DNA of 64,000 nucleotides. Origin: Chitinophaga silvisoli (GTDB lineage Bacteria > Bacteroidota > Bacteroidia > Chitinophagales > Chitinophagaceae). The stretch is from NCBI RefSeq assembly GCF_003412465.1, contig NZ_QTJV01000009.1:310001-374000 (forward strand). Direction: 5' to 3'. The notes under the pieces were generated by a model, which searched no databases, had not been told where the DNA came from, and saw nothing but the letters and a program-made list of their open reading frames with translations. Below, piece after piece: positions 18,806 through 26,704 of the stretch (position 1 is its first letter; each line of letters begins with the position of its first letter). The position numbers and the translations under genes were made by a program.

Positions 18806-19987
18806 ATGAAACATACGGTAATCGCAATTATATTTTTATTTATAAATACAACGCTGAACGCCCAAGCTAAGGACAGTTTAATTACTATCGGGAAAACGTA
18901 CTCGGTCTATTCGAAAATCCTAAAAGAGAAGCGTACTTATTCTGTCTATTTACCGCCTTCATATCAACGAAACCCTACCAAAAAGTATTTTGTAGCTTAC
19001 GTGTTGGATGGAGGGAGGAACAAATTTCTTGAAGTAGCCGGGATTGCGCAGTCGATGAACTCAATACCCGATCTGAAAATGCAGATTCCCGAATTGATCA
19101 TTGTTTCTATAGAAAACACCGACCGAACAAGGGACTTTACACCAACGCATTCCCTGAATTATTTAGATGCAGAAAACATAGCTGCTTTTAACAGTAGCGG
19201 GGGAGCTAACGCATTTAAAGCGTTTATTGAAAAAGAGCTGATACCTCAAATAGATAGTTCGTACAGGACCTTATCTAAAAACCTGATCATTGGCCACTCG
19301 CTGGGTGGCCTGTTTGCGATTCACTGTCTTTTGGAATCGCCCGGACTATTTAATTTTTATATTCTCATCGATCCCTCTTGGTTTTGGGATCATAACTATA
19401 TCGGAAAAAGGACCAGAGAAGTTTTACAAACAAAAACCGAGCTGCAAGGACGCGTGTATATTGCTTTAGCTAATAATTTTCAGGAAGATAACAGGCACTA
19501 TAAATGGGGAAACGAATTTTATGAATTGCTGAAAAATAATACTTCGGAGGCGTTGGATGTTAAACTGCGGTATTTTGAAGATGAGAAACATTTGACGGTT
19601 CCCGTACCTGCAACCTATTATGGTCTTCGTTATATTTTTGAGGGGTTTGAATTGGATATCAATGAAGTTTGTAAGAATCCCGATCTGATTAATAAGCATG
19701 ATATGGAGATATCCAGGAAGATGGGATTAGCATTTAAGTCAGATGAGGGCTTTGTAAATATCCTCGGATATATTGCACTACATGACAGGAATATTCCGGA
19801 TGTTGCAGTCGCTATTTTTGAAATAAATGCAAAGAACTATCCCTCATCAGTTAACGTTTGGGATAGTTTAGCTGACGCTTACCTTGTAAAAGGTTTTAAA
19901 GAAAAAGCTAAAGCATGCTACGAAAAGATATTAGCACTTCAACCTAATAATGTGGACGCTAAGAGAAAACTTGAAAAAGTCAGATAA
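18806..19987 (+). CDS. Exported esterase (enterochelin esterase-like fold) with TPR tail
   Basis: Alpha/beta-hydrolase of 393 aa in the Esterase-D/Fes-like group. Signal peptide MKHTVIAIIFLFINTTLNAQ; YSVYLPPSYQRNPTKKY and VAYVLDGG mark the first strands; the nucleophile elbow is GHSLGG at 163-168 (Ser165). The acid and His are expected in the region around 220-265 (HLTVPVPATYYGL is a good candidate for the His). From about 300 on it has a tetratricopeptide-like end (VWDSLADAYLVKGFKEKAKA, then CYEKILALQPNN), a layout common in Bacteroidota esterases of this type. Stand-alone gene; the ligand is unknown and a siderophore role is only one option. Confidence 0.88.
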   Translation: MKHTVIAIIFLFINTTLNAQAKDSLITIGKTYSVYSKILKEKRTYSVYLPPSYQRNPTKKYFVAYVLDGGRNKFLEVAGIAQSMNSIPDLKMQIPELIIVSIENTDRTRDFTPTHSLNYLDAENIAAFNSSGGANAFKAFIEKELIPQIDSSYRTLSKNLIIGHSLGGLFAIHCLLESPGLFNFYILIDPSWFWDHNYIGKRTREVLQTKTELQGRVYIALANNFQEDNRHYKWGNEFYELLKNNTSEALDVKLRYFEDEKHLTVPVPATYYGLRYIFEGFELDINEVCKNPDLINKHDMEISRKMGLAFKSDEGFVNILGYIALHDRNIPDVAVAIFEINAKNYPSSVNVWDSLADAYLVKGFKEKAKACYEKILALQPNNVDAKRKLEKVR

Positions 19988-20009
19988 TAAGTTAGAAAAT
20001 TATGCTATA

Positions 20010-20216
20010 GTGACGGCTGGATTGAAGAAAGGAAAACACATCTTAATTGTTCCTGTGTCTGACCATCAGAGTACTGAACCGATACCGGAAGCTGACATAT
20101 CGGGATGGTTTTTGACTTATGTAATTGAATCAATTTTAAGTAAATTTAATCCACCAATTTTATTACCTCTTGTTATGCCAGAAGGAAATTGGCCTCAAGC
20201 GCCGGCTTTGCAATAA
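20010..20216 (+). CDS. Unrecognised small protein just upstream of the SUKH gene
   Basis: A 68-aa reading frame from a GTG at 20010 (an ATG 60 nt earlier lies inside the esterase gene). It reads TAGLKKGKHILIVPVSDHQS and later SKFNPPILLPLVMPEGNWPQ, ending 12 nt before the SUKH start. I do not recognise the family. Its position directly before an immunity-type gene would fit the leftover C-terminal end of a polymorphic toxin, but the sequence alone does not show this; it may also be non-coding. Confidence 0.3.
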   Translation: MTAGLKKGKHILIVPVSDHQSTEPIPEADISGWFLTYVIESILSKFNPPILLPLVMPEGNWPQAPALQ

Positions 20217-20228
20217 ACAATAAGATTT

Positions 20229-20789
20229 ATGGGCATAAAAAAATTACTAGACAGAATTGTCAATTTTTATATTGATAGGGGAATTTATGATATGTCTGCT
20301 TTAAATAGCGGGCTTACCTTAGAAGAGATTCATGATAAAATAACATCATTAGGAATTAACTTTCCTCAGGATTTGTATGAACTTTACAATTGGAGGAATG
20401 GGTTTAATGTTTATGAACCTGGGTTTGATTTGTGGCCATCAGTATCGTTTTTGCCGTTAGAGAAAGCAATAAAAGACTATACAAGTGTCACAAAGAATAT
20501 GTATGACAATTTGTTTACCGTTTTTCTTGAAAACGATAGTGATCGCTATATGGTGAACCTGGCTTCAGGTGACGATTATGGCAAGATATTCTACGATTGC
20601 CCTCCTATTACCCTCACCGAATATCCAGTGTCGATTTTCGATTCATTAGAAAAAGCGCTAGTTACCCAATTAGAATGCCTTGAAAAAGGAATTTATATAT
20701 TTGATGATGGGAGATTTGTGGCGACTGACGAAATAGTAGATGTTATTAAAAATCATAACCCAAATTCAGACTTCTATAAGTATGAATAG
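20229..20789 (+). CDS. SMI1/KNR4 (SUKH)-like protein
   Basis: Cytoplasmic protein of 186 aa resembling the SUKH superfamily, whose bacterial members are mostly immunity proteins against polymorphic toxins. The clearest signature is NFPQDLYELYNWRNGFNVYE near residue 40, followed by LWPSVSFLPLEKAI and a later acidic strand segment (VNLASGDDYGKIFYDCPP). No signal peptide. Base composition is AT-rich like its neighbours in the island. No intact toxin gene is visible next to it, so it may be an orphan immunity gene. Assignment rests on the LPxDLxELYxxxNG pattern and the overall length. Confidence 0.62.
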   Translation: MGIKKLLDRIVNFYIDRGIYDMSALNSGLTLEEIHDKITSLGINFPQDLYELYNWRNGFNVYEPGFDLWPSVSFLPLEKAIKDYTSVTKNMYDNLFTVFLENDSDRYMVNLASGDDYGKIFYDCPPITLTEYPVSIFDSLEKALVTQLECLEKGIYIFDDGRFVATDEIVDVIKNHNPNSDFYKYE

Positions 20790-20917
20790 GTCAAACCTAT
20801 ACTACTATCCAATTCGTTGTATGTTAATTTGGCAAACTAGAACTCCTTTCTTAAAAAGGTATTTGTAGTTGATGATTAATATTAGAATAATTATGAAATG
20901 CGTTCTAATTAAAACAT

Positions 20918-21484
20918 ATGATTTCAGAAATATTACACACAACCGGTAATTACGAGGATTGGGAGGCATCCCTCTTTCAAAAAGTGACAAGGATACTGAA
21001 TCTCGAAAAAGGAGAAACAGTCTTAAATGAAGGCCAGGTAGCGCGCTCACTTTATTACATACTTCAGGGTGCAGTATACCAATTTAGAAGTGGTGATGAC
21101 GCGCTGCAAATTATTGACCTTCATACACACGGTAATTGGTTTTTTAATTACAGCAGCTTTGTTAACCAGGAACCCTCACAGTTGACTATAGCGGCATATA
21201 CCGACAGCACGGTTTTGGAACTGGACATTGAAGCGGTACATTACCTTATTGGCAGGTCAAACTTATTCCTGCAACTAAACAAGATAATGATGGCCCCGGT
21301 AGCAAGGTTGAATTTTTTCGACGATTCCCTGACACCATTGGAGAAGTATACTTTTGTAATGGAGCGTGCATCGGGCCTTGTGCAGGCCTTTCCCTTAAAG
21401 TTTATCGCATCTTACCTGAAGATTGCCCCCGAAACGCTTAGCCGCGTAAGGTTGCAATGGGCCAGGGGCACCAACGCTTCTTGA
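20918..21484 (+). CDS. Crp/Fnr-family transcriptional regulator
   Basis: Protein of 188 aa with an N-terminal cyclic-nucleotide-binding-like domain (VARSLYYILQGAVYQFRSGD and FFNYSSFVNQEPSQLTIAAY) and a short C-terminal helix-turn-helix (FPLKFIASYLKIAPETLSRV, Arg). This compact form is frequent in Bacteroidota, where it usually lacks the residues that bind cAMP. It is followed after 58 nt by a VOC-fold gene on the same strand, so the two are probably expressed together. Confidence 0.9.
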   Translation: MISEILHTTGNYEDWEASLFQKVTRILNLEKGETVLNEGQVARSLYYILQGAVYQFRSGDDALQIIDLHTHGNWFFNYSSFVNQEPSQLTIAAYTDSTVLELDIEAVHYLIGRSNLFLQLNKIMMAPVARLNFFDDSLTPLEKYTFVMERASGLVQAFPLKFIASYLKIAPETLSRVRLQWARGTNAS

Positions 21485-21542
21485 TTTCAGTCAAGCTGTC
21501 GTCCCGTGCTGATTATTTAACTTTGTGCGAAATAAGCATGCT

Positions 21543-21917
21543 ATGAAATATAACGCCAAAGCCATCAGGCCCTTTATAGGCTCACGGGATTTTAAACGTT
21601 CCGCTGATTTCTACCGCGACCTCGGGTTCGAAGAGGTAGTGCTGTCACCAGGATTTTCTCTTTTTAAAATTGCCGGCCTCGGATTTTATCTTCAAAACGC
21701 ATATGTAAAAGATTGGGTTGACAACACGATGGTCTTTTTGGAAGTGGATGATGTCGCTGCTTTTTGGGATGAACTTTCTGCTCTGCGGTTAGCTGAAAAA
21801 TATCCTGGAGTTAAACTTGTGCCTATCAAAACTGAACATTGGGGCAGAGAATGTTTTTTATACGACCCTTCAGGCGTACTCTGGCACTTCGGAGAGTTTT
21901 TCAGCCCTGAGAGGTGA
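21543..21917 (+). CDS. VOC-family (glyoxalase/bleomycin-resistance fold) protein
   Basis: Small cytoplasmic protein of 124 aa with one vicinal-oxygen-chelate domain, so it probably works as a dimer. Recognisable: AIRPFIGSRDFKRSADFYRD followed by LGFEEV, the hydrophobic strand FSLFKIAGLGFYLQ, and the end ECFLYDPSGVLWHFGEF in which Glu and His would be metal ligands. The ATG at 21543 is preferred to a GTG 18 nt earlier. It follows the Crp/Fnr gene. Substrate unknown; antibiotic-binding and dioxygenase-like members share this fold. Confidence 0.85.
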   Translation: MKYNAKAIRPFIGSRDFKRSADFYRDLGFEEVVLSPGFSLFKIAGLGFYLQNAYVKDWVDNTMVFLEVDDVAAFWDELSALRLAEKYPGVKLVPIKTEHWGRECFLYDPSGVLWHFGEFFSPER

Positions 21918-22087
21918 GAAAAATGTCTTTCATAACCACGGGTAAGCGAATTCACGATAAGCGCTATCCTTAATTCTCTTTCATTTAGCGCATCATGCTC
22001 TACTTCATCAAGGTGCATTTCAAATTTAGCGAAGGGATTGGATAAAATGTATTTCGTTTTTACCTCTTCCAGCACAATCTTTTTCAT
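21907..22087 (-). pseudogene. Possible truncated small gene, convergent with VOC gene
   Basis: From an ATG at 22087 the minus strand reads MKKIVLEEVKTKYILSNPFA, then KFEMHLDEVEHDALNEREL and IALIVNSLTRGYERHF, which has the composition of real protein. The frame then runs into the antisense of the VOC gene. No family recognised. It may be the start of a gene whose end was lost when the VOC gene came to lie there. Confidence 0.3.
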
Positions 22088-22313
22088 ATTGGAAATGTAT
22101 TTACAGGCAGTATAATTACAGCATGTTCTGACTGACATGAGGTAAAAATAAAGTCATTTATAAAATCATAGTCCAGTTCAGATAAGAGGATGTCCTGCCG
22201 GTCGTACTTCTATTTGATGGAATCACAGGTATGATTATATGCGGTATCGAACTGTTCACGGGGCCATCTGCGGCTTTGCCATTTTCGACGAGAATATTTA
22301 TTGCTATACGGAT
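22088..22313. other. Intergenic segment next to the tRNA-end repeats
   Basis: No intact gene. A plus-strand stretch from about 22189 reads VLPVVLLFDGITGMIICGIE and FTGPSAALPFSTRIF, faintly like the N-terminus of a DJ-1/PfpI domain, and stops making sense at the start of the first tandem unit. I regard this as a possible fragment cut by the repeat; the family link is weak. Confidence 0.3.
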
Positions 22314-22469
22314 AACGTTCCCGTTTTTTAGCGGAGAAAGAGGGATTCGAACCCCGGACCTGTTACAGTCAAAATAATTTAAGTCATGACCGGCAATTTT
22401 GGTCTCAAATATTCCAGACATGAAAAAGGCCTTCAGATTATTCATCTGAAGGCCTTGAATCTTTTGCTA
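22314..22469 (-). repeat. Tandem tRNA-Ser-end unit 1 (156 bp)
   Basis: Direct repeat of the next unit, with a few substitutions and one missing C. On the minus strand it carries the 3' part of the tRNA-Ser gene (variable arm, T arm and acceptor 3' strand), the downstream CGGGAACGTT, a terminator hairpin, and about 75 bp of spacer with a small GACCG/CGGTC hairpin. The tRNA 5' half is absent, so no functional tRNA is made from it. Confidence 0.9.
22421..22456 (-). terminator. Second copy of tRNA-Ser terminator
   Basis: 13-bp stem (AAGGCCTTCAGAT / ATCTGAAGGCCTT) with loop TATTC and a T run on the minus strand; duplicate of the hairpin at 22578-22614. Confidence 0.8.
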
Positions 22470-22626
22470 AACGTTCCCGTTTTTTAGCGGAGAAAGAGGG
22501 ATTCGAACCCCCGGACCTGTTACAGTCAAAATAATTTAAGTCATGACCGGCAATTTCGGTCTCAAATATTCCAGATATGAAAAAGGCCTTCAGATTATTC
22601 ATCTGAAGGCCTTTAATCTTTTGCTA
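22470..22626 (-). repeat. Tandem tRNA-Ser-end unit 2 (157 bp)
   Basis: Same organisation as unit 1. A third, partial copy (22627-22686, 60 bp) is the real 3' end of the intact tRNA-Ser gene; identity stops at CAGTCAA, within the variable arm. Period 156 then 157 bp. The array therefore grew by adding tRNA-end-plus-terminator cassettes next to the tRNA gene. Confidence 0.9.
22578..22614 (-). terminator. Rho-independent terminator of tRNA-Ser
   Basis: 14-bp stem AAAGGCCTTCAGAT / ATCTGAAGGCCTTT, 5-nt loop, then TTTTTCAT on the minus strand. Lies about 30 nt after the tRNA 3' end. Confidence 0.85.
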
Positions 22627-22644
22627 AACGTTCCCGTTTTTTAG

Positions 22645-22729
22645 CGGAGAAAGAGGGATTCGAACCCCCGGACCTGTTACAGTCAACGGTTTTCAAGACC
22701 GCCGCATTCGACCGCTCTGCCATTTCTCC
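22645..22729 (-). tRNA. tRNA-Ser (anticodon UGA)
   Basis: 85-nt class II tRNA. Acceptor stem GGAGAAA pairs with TTTCTCC, discriminator G, no encoded CCA. The anticodon loop is CTTGAAA with TGA at 22693-22695, flanked by GCGGT/ACCG. It has a long variable arm (TTGACTGTAACAGGTCC region) and the T arm GGGGGTTCGAATCCCTC. Reads UCA and, by wobble, other UCN serine codons. Its 3' end is repeated in the two adjacent tandem units and at 9128, so it appears to be an integration target that has been kept functional. Confidence 0.95.
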
Positions 22730-22877
22730 GCTGCAAAAGTAGGAAACTGGATTAATTTTCAAAAAAAAATTTTCACCGCCTCCCCCCTCCCCAGTGAAAA
22801 TCCAACCGCAGTCTGCATTTGCAAAGAAAAAAAACCTATTTTTAAGAGCTAAATTGTTTACCCGGACGCCTTAAAAC

Positions 22878-24911
22878 ATGCTATTGAAGAAATTTTTCCT
22901 GTACCTAATCACGGTACTGGCCTTATTGAAAACCGCTACAGCGCAAAACTGTACCTCTATCGGCCAGACTCCCTCTACCGCCTTCCCGGTATGTGGTACG
23001 AAATCTTTTATTCAAAAATCCGTCCCCGTCTGTGAAACGCACGATATTCCCGGACCAAATTGTAATATCCCCGGCGATGGCACCCACACGGATGTCAATC
23101 CCTATTGGTATAAATTTACCTGCTATACCTCAGGAACGCTCGGGTTTACCATCACACCCAATACATTATCAGACGATTACGACTGGCAACTGTTCGATAT
23201 CACCAACAAAACGCCGGATGCCGTCTTCTCAAATAAGTCTTTATATGTCTGTATGAACTGGTCTGGCGAAGGGGGGATCACAGGTGCTTCCGCTGCCGGT
23301 ACCTCCCTCGATGTATGCGGTGGCCCCGGCCAACCCTTATTCAGTAAGATGCCGACCATCACCAAAGGGCATGAATACCTCCTGCTAATCAGTCACTTCG
23401 ATGGGGATTCCCAGAGCGGCTACAGTCTCGCCTTTGATGGTGGTACTGCAGACATTACCGATCCTGCAGTTCCTGAACTGCTTTCAGCCACCTATCGTTG
23501 TATCAACAATACCATCAAAGTCGCCATTTCCAGGAAAGTGGCCTGCTCCACCCTGGCTGCTGATGGTAGTGACTTTACCTTTGTGACACCCGGCGGCTAC
23601 CAGATAACCGGTGCCTCCAGCACACAATGCGGCGTTGGATTCGACTTCGATACCCTTACCCTCACCCTCAATTCCACGCCCCCTCCCGGCGATTATATCA
23701 TTGCTGCCCAGTTGGGTACTGATGGCAATACGCTTGCCAATACCTGTGGCAACCCGGTATCTGTAGGCGATACCCTGCACTTCAGGATCGGCGCTCCCCC
23801 TGTTATTACCGTCATCTCTGAAGGTGTGACCGGCTGTGCGCCCAATGAGCTTAAAATAGCTTTATCATCCGATGTCCGATGCAGTTCTATTTCCCCAAAC
23901 GGGAGTGACTTCTCTATCACCGGACCAGAAGCTATCAGCATCACTGCTGCCTATGGCCTTTGTGACAGCGATAACCTGACAGATACCGTGGTCGTACAAC
24001 TCTCCCACCCTATTTATAACAAAGGCGATTATACCGTCACCCTCAAATCCGGCACGGATGGCAACGTGCTGGTAGGTGAATGCGGACAACCGGTACAACA
24101 GTATGCCCAGGCCGTTATCTTTCATACAGCCGATACCGTAAACGCTGACTTTTCATATACTTCCGAAATTAATTGTAAGATCAATACCGTCGATTTTATC
24201 CACGATGGCGATCATGATGTCAACAGCTGGCAATGGACCTTTGGAGACAGCACCACCGCTACCACACAGGAAGTTGAGAAAGTGTACAACACCTATGGTA
24301 TTAAAACCGCATCATTGATCGTATCCAATGGCGTTTGTAGCGATACAGCTTTCGATAGTATTAACTTTGAGCAAACCCTGAATGCTGATTTTTTTGTAGA
24401 TCCGGGGCCTTACTGTCCGCTGGATGTTGTAATGCCGAAAGATAGCAGCTATGGCAATATTATCCGTTACTTCTGGGATTATGGCAACGGCGTTACCAGC
24501 ATCAGCCCTTCCGGGGAGCCACAACAATACTTCCCGACCAGCAAAGAACAACAATACCTGATTCGGCTGATTGTGGAGGATGAACTCCATTGTAAGGATA
24601 CCGCTGATCATTACATCACTGCTGTAACCAGTTGTTATATAGATGTGCCGACTGCATTTTCCCCTAACAATGACGGCGTGAATGATTATCTTTATCCTTT
24701 GAATGCTTACAAAGCAATTGACCTGTATTTTGCTGTCTACAACCGTATTGGACAACTTGTATTTGAAACTACCGACTGGACCAGGCGCTGGGACGGGAAT
24801 GTAAAAGGTGAACCGGCTGACATTGGTACCTATGTGTGGATGCTCAGATATACAATGAAAGATTCCGGAAAGAAGATTTTCAGGAAAGGGACAAGCACCC
24901 TGATAAGATAA
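22878..24911 (+). CDS. Large cell-surface protein with PKD-like domain and CHU_C (type B) sorting tail
   Basis: Exported protein of 677 aa. Signal peptide MLLKKFFLYLITVLALLKTATAQ. Cys-rich N-terminal part with repeated segments CRINTIKVAISRKVACS-like (two similar blocks near 205 and 318: VACSTLAADGSDFTFVTPGG and VRCSSISPNGSDFSITGPEA), each about 110 residues, i.e. internal repeats. A PKD-type domain follows (VNSWQWTFGDSTTATTQ). The end carries AFSPNNDGVNDYLYPLNAYK, FAVYNRIGQLVFETTDWTRR and WDGNVKGEPADIGTYVWMLR, the gliding-motility/CHU_C domain that directs export by the type IX system. Function beyond cell-surface display or adhesion cannot be told. Confidence 0.9.
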   Translation: MLLKKFFLYLITVLALLKTATAQNCTSIGQTPSTAFPVCGTKSFIQKSVPVCETHDIPGPNCNIPGDGTHTDVNPYWYKFTCYTSGTLGFTITPNTLSDDYDWQLFDITNKTPDAVFSNKSLYVCMNWSGEGGITGASAAGTSLDVCGGPGQPLFSKMPTITKGHEYLLLISHFDGDSQSGYSLAFDGGTADITDPAVPELLSATYRCINNTIKVAISRKVACSTLAADGSDFTFVTPGGYQITGASSTQCGVGFDFDTLTLTLNSTPPPGDYIIAAQLGTDGNTLANTCGNPVSVGDTLHFRIGAPPVITVISEGVTGCAPNELKIALSSDVRCSSISPNGSDFSITGPEAISITAAYGLCDSDNLTDTVVVQLSHPIYNKGDYTVTLKSGTDGNVLVGECGQPVQQYAQAVIFHTADTVNADFSYTSEINCKINTVDFIHDGDHDVNSWQWTFGDSTTATTQEVEKVYNTYGIKTASLIVSNGVCSDTAFDSINFEQTLNADFFVDPGPYCPLDVVMPKDSSYGNIIRYFWDYGNGVTSISPSGEPQQYFPTSKEQQYLIRLIVEDELHCKDTADHYITAVTSCYIDVPTAFSPNNDGVNDYLYPLNAYKAIDLYFAVYNRIGQLVFETTDWTRRWDGNVKGEPADIGTYVWMLRYTMKDSGKKIFRKGTSTLIR

Positions 24912-24938
24912 TAAGCATAACCTAAATTAAAATTTACG

Positions 24939-26645
24939 ATGAAGAGCCCTTGTTTGCTGCTGGCAGCACTATGCCTGACTATGTCCGCAGCTGCCCAGAC
25001 TATTTGCATTGCCCATGTGAACATGATAGATGTGAAAAAGAATATGACCCTGGCAGACCAAACCATCATCATCGACAATGATCGCATAGTCGCCACCGGT
25101 CCCGCAAATAAAGTTAAAATCGCCGCCGATGCCACCATCATTGACGGAACCGGCAAATACCTCATGCCGGGGATGACAGATGCACACATTCACTTCTTCC
25201 AGAGTGGCGGTTTGTACACACGCCCTGATGCCATGAATCTCACAACGTATTATCCTTACCAAAAAGACCAGGAGTATGTAAAAACACACCTCAGCGACCT
25301 GCTGGCAAGATATCTTGCCTGTGGCATTACTACCGTTTATGATGTGGGTGGCCCTATGGCAAACTTTGAAATCAGGGACATGGCGAATCATGACTCCGCA
25401 GCACCCAATGCCTGGGTAACCGGGCCACTGGTTTCTACCTACCTTCCCCAGAGACTGGACGAAAAAGACCCGCCAATTGTAAAAGTTACCTCTCCTGATG
25501 AAGCAAAAGCCCTGGTGCAGAAAGAGCTGCCTTACAAACCCGATTTTATAAAGATCTGGTACATTGTATACCAAGGCCATAAAGCCGACAGCACCCTGCC
25601 GATCATCAAGGCCGCCATTGAAGAAAGTCATGCCAACGGCCTCAAAGTAGCGGTGCACGCCACCCAATATGAAACGGCTAAACTCGCCGTTGAAGCAGGC
25701 GCTGATATTCTCGTACACAGTGTAGATGATAAGGTAATGGACGCAGGCATGTTAAAACTCCTGAAGGATAAACATGTGCTGTATATTCCTACACTGAAGG
25801 TGATGAAAGGATATTACCGGGCAATGACTCAAATGCAACCCTTTACGACCCATGACCTGGCTTATAGTGATCCTTTCATGCTGGGTACGCTAACCGACCT
25901 TCAACATATGCCAGGTGCCTATGATTACAAGGGTGCCCGGGGATTTATTCATATGCCGGATAAAGCGGATACCATCATGGCGACTAATCTAAAACTGGCA
26001 CAGCAGGCAGGTGTATTGGTAGCTGCCGGCACTGATGCGGGTAATATTGGAACGATGCATGCCGCTTCCTTCCTGGACGACCTGCTGGCTATGCAACAAG
26101 CTGGTTTAAGCAATAGCGAGATTATCAGGGATGCGACCCTGAATGCAGCCATCGGTTTTGGAAAGGAAAAAGATTTTGGCAGTATTGAAAAAGGAAAGAT
26201 TGCAGACCTGATCCTGCTTGAAAAGGATCCATTGAAAGACCTGCAGGCATTGGGAGAAGTATCACTGACTATTCATAATGGCAGGATCTTTAAAAAAGAG
26301 AATTTACTCCCTGTGACTCCAGAGATCCTGGCTCAACAACAACTGAATGCTTACAATGCAGGCAACCTGGAAGCATTCCTGGCACCTTATAGCGATAGTG
26401 TCAGGATTTATGACCAGACAAGCGGCCAGTTATTACTGCAGGGAAAAGAAGCGATGCGAAATAGCTATGGAAAACTTTTTAAAGCAGCGCCGGAATTGCA
26501 TTGCCAGGTGGTAAAAAGAATTGTATCAGGAAATACAGTCGTAGATGAGGAACGGGTGACTGGTATGAATGATAAAGTGCTGACTGCCGTGGTGATCTAT
26601 ACCATTGATCATAATAAAATAACAAAGGTTGCAATGGCAATGTAA
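24939..26645 (+). CDS. Exported amidohydrolase fused to a SnoaL-like domain
   Basis: Metal-dependent hydrolase of 568 aa. Signal peptide MKSPCLLLAALCLTMSAAAQ. The TIM-barrel part (about 25-445) has the HxH pair His83/His85 in TDAHIHFF, a candidate carbamylated Lys in FIKIWYI, His in VAVHATQYETA and ILVHSVDD, and the final metal Asp in AAGTDAGNIGT; it resembles the imidazolonepropionase/prolidase-like amidohydrolases with an N-terminal VNMIDVKKN-type strand. Residues about 455-568 (LAQQQLNAYNAGNLEAFLAP ... IYDQTSGQLLLQGKEAMRNS) form a SnoaL/ketosteroid-isomerase-like domain. The fusion is uncommon and may help bind or modify the substrate; which substrate is unknown. It follows the surface protein by 27 nt. 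Confidence 0.88.
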   Translation: MKSPCLLLAALCLTMSAAAQTICIAHVNMIDVKKNMTLADQTIIIDNDRIVATGPANKVKIAADATIIDGTGKYLMPGMTDAHIHFFQSGGLYTRPDAMNLTTYYPYQKDQEYVKTHLSDLLARYLACGITTVYDVGGPMANFEIRDMANHDSAAPNAWVTGPLVSTYLPQRLDEKDPPIVKVTSPDEAKALVQKELPYKPDFIKIWYIVYQGHKADSTLPIIKAAIEESHANGLKVAVHATQYETAKLAVEAGADILVHSVDDKVMDAGMLKLLKDKHVLYIPTLKVMKGYYRAMTQMQPFTTHDLAYSDPFMLGTLTDLQHMPGAYDYKGARGFIHMPDKADTIMATNLKLAQQAGVLVAAGTDAGNIGTMHAASFLDDLLAMQQAGLSNSEIIRDATLNAAIGFGKEKDFGSIEKGKIADLILLEKDPLKDLQALGEVSLTIHNGRIFKKENLLPVTPEILAQQQLNAYNAGNLEAFLAPYSDSVRIYDQTSGQLLLQGKEAMRNSYGKLFKAAPELHCQVVKRIVSGNTVVDEERVTGMNDKVLTAVVIYTIDHNKITKVAMAM

Positions 26646-26704
26646 TCGTATTGCAGTGAGATGCGCTAATTTGACTGCTTTAAAACCATCAAAATAACAC
26701 ATTT

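Larger units (their letters stand above)
9128..22659. mobile_element. Putative genomic island inserted at tRNA-Ser 3' end
   Basis: A 22-bp sequence covering the last 17 nt of the tRNA-Ser gene region and its T-rich flank occurs exactly at 9128-9149 and again inside and next to the intact tRNA gene at 22638-22659. The tRNA is on the minus strand, so its 3' end points left, into this 13.5-kb segment. That is the geometry left by elements that integrate in tRNA 3' ends: intact tRNA at one junction and a short 3' fragment at the other. The content fits an island: AT-rich accessory genes, several regulators, at least three gene remnants, and tandem tRNA-end units at the right edge. No integrase, relaxase or phage gene is recognisable, so if it is an island it is immobile or mobilised in trans. 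The boundaries are inference; the repeat is seen directly. Confidence 0.65.

Noticed and set aside
22158..22445. 95-aa minus-strand frame containing RSGVRIPLSPLKN
   Set aside because: This is a translated tRNA 3' end from the tandem unit, a common artefact; not a gene.
22314..22686. CRISPR array
   Set aside because: The repeats are about 157 bp and contain a tRNA end and terminator; there are no short regular repeats with unique spacers and no cas genes.
24969..25718. 249-aa minus-strand frame
   Set aside because: Lies wholly inside the amidohydrolase gene, antisense to its catalytic motifs; no start-site or family support.
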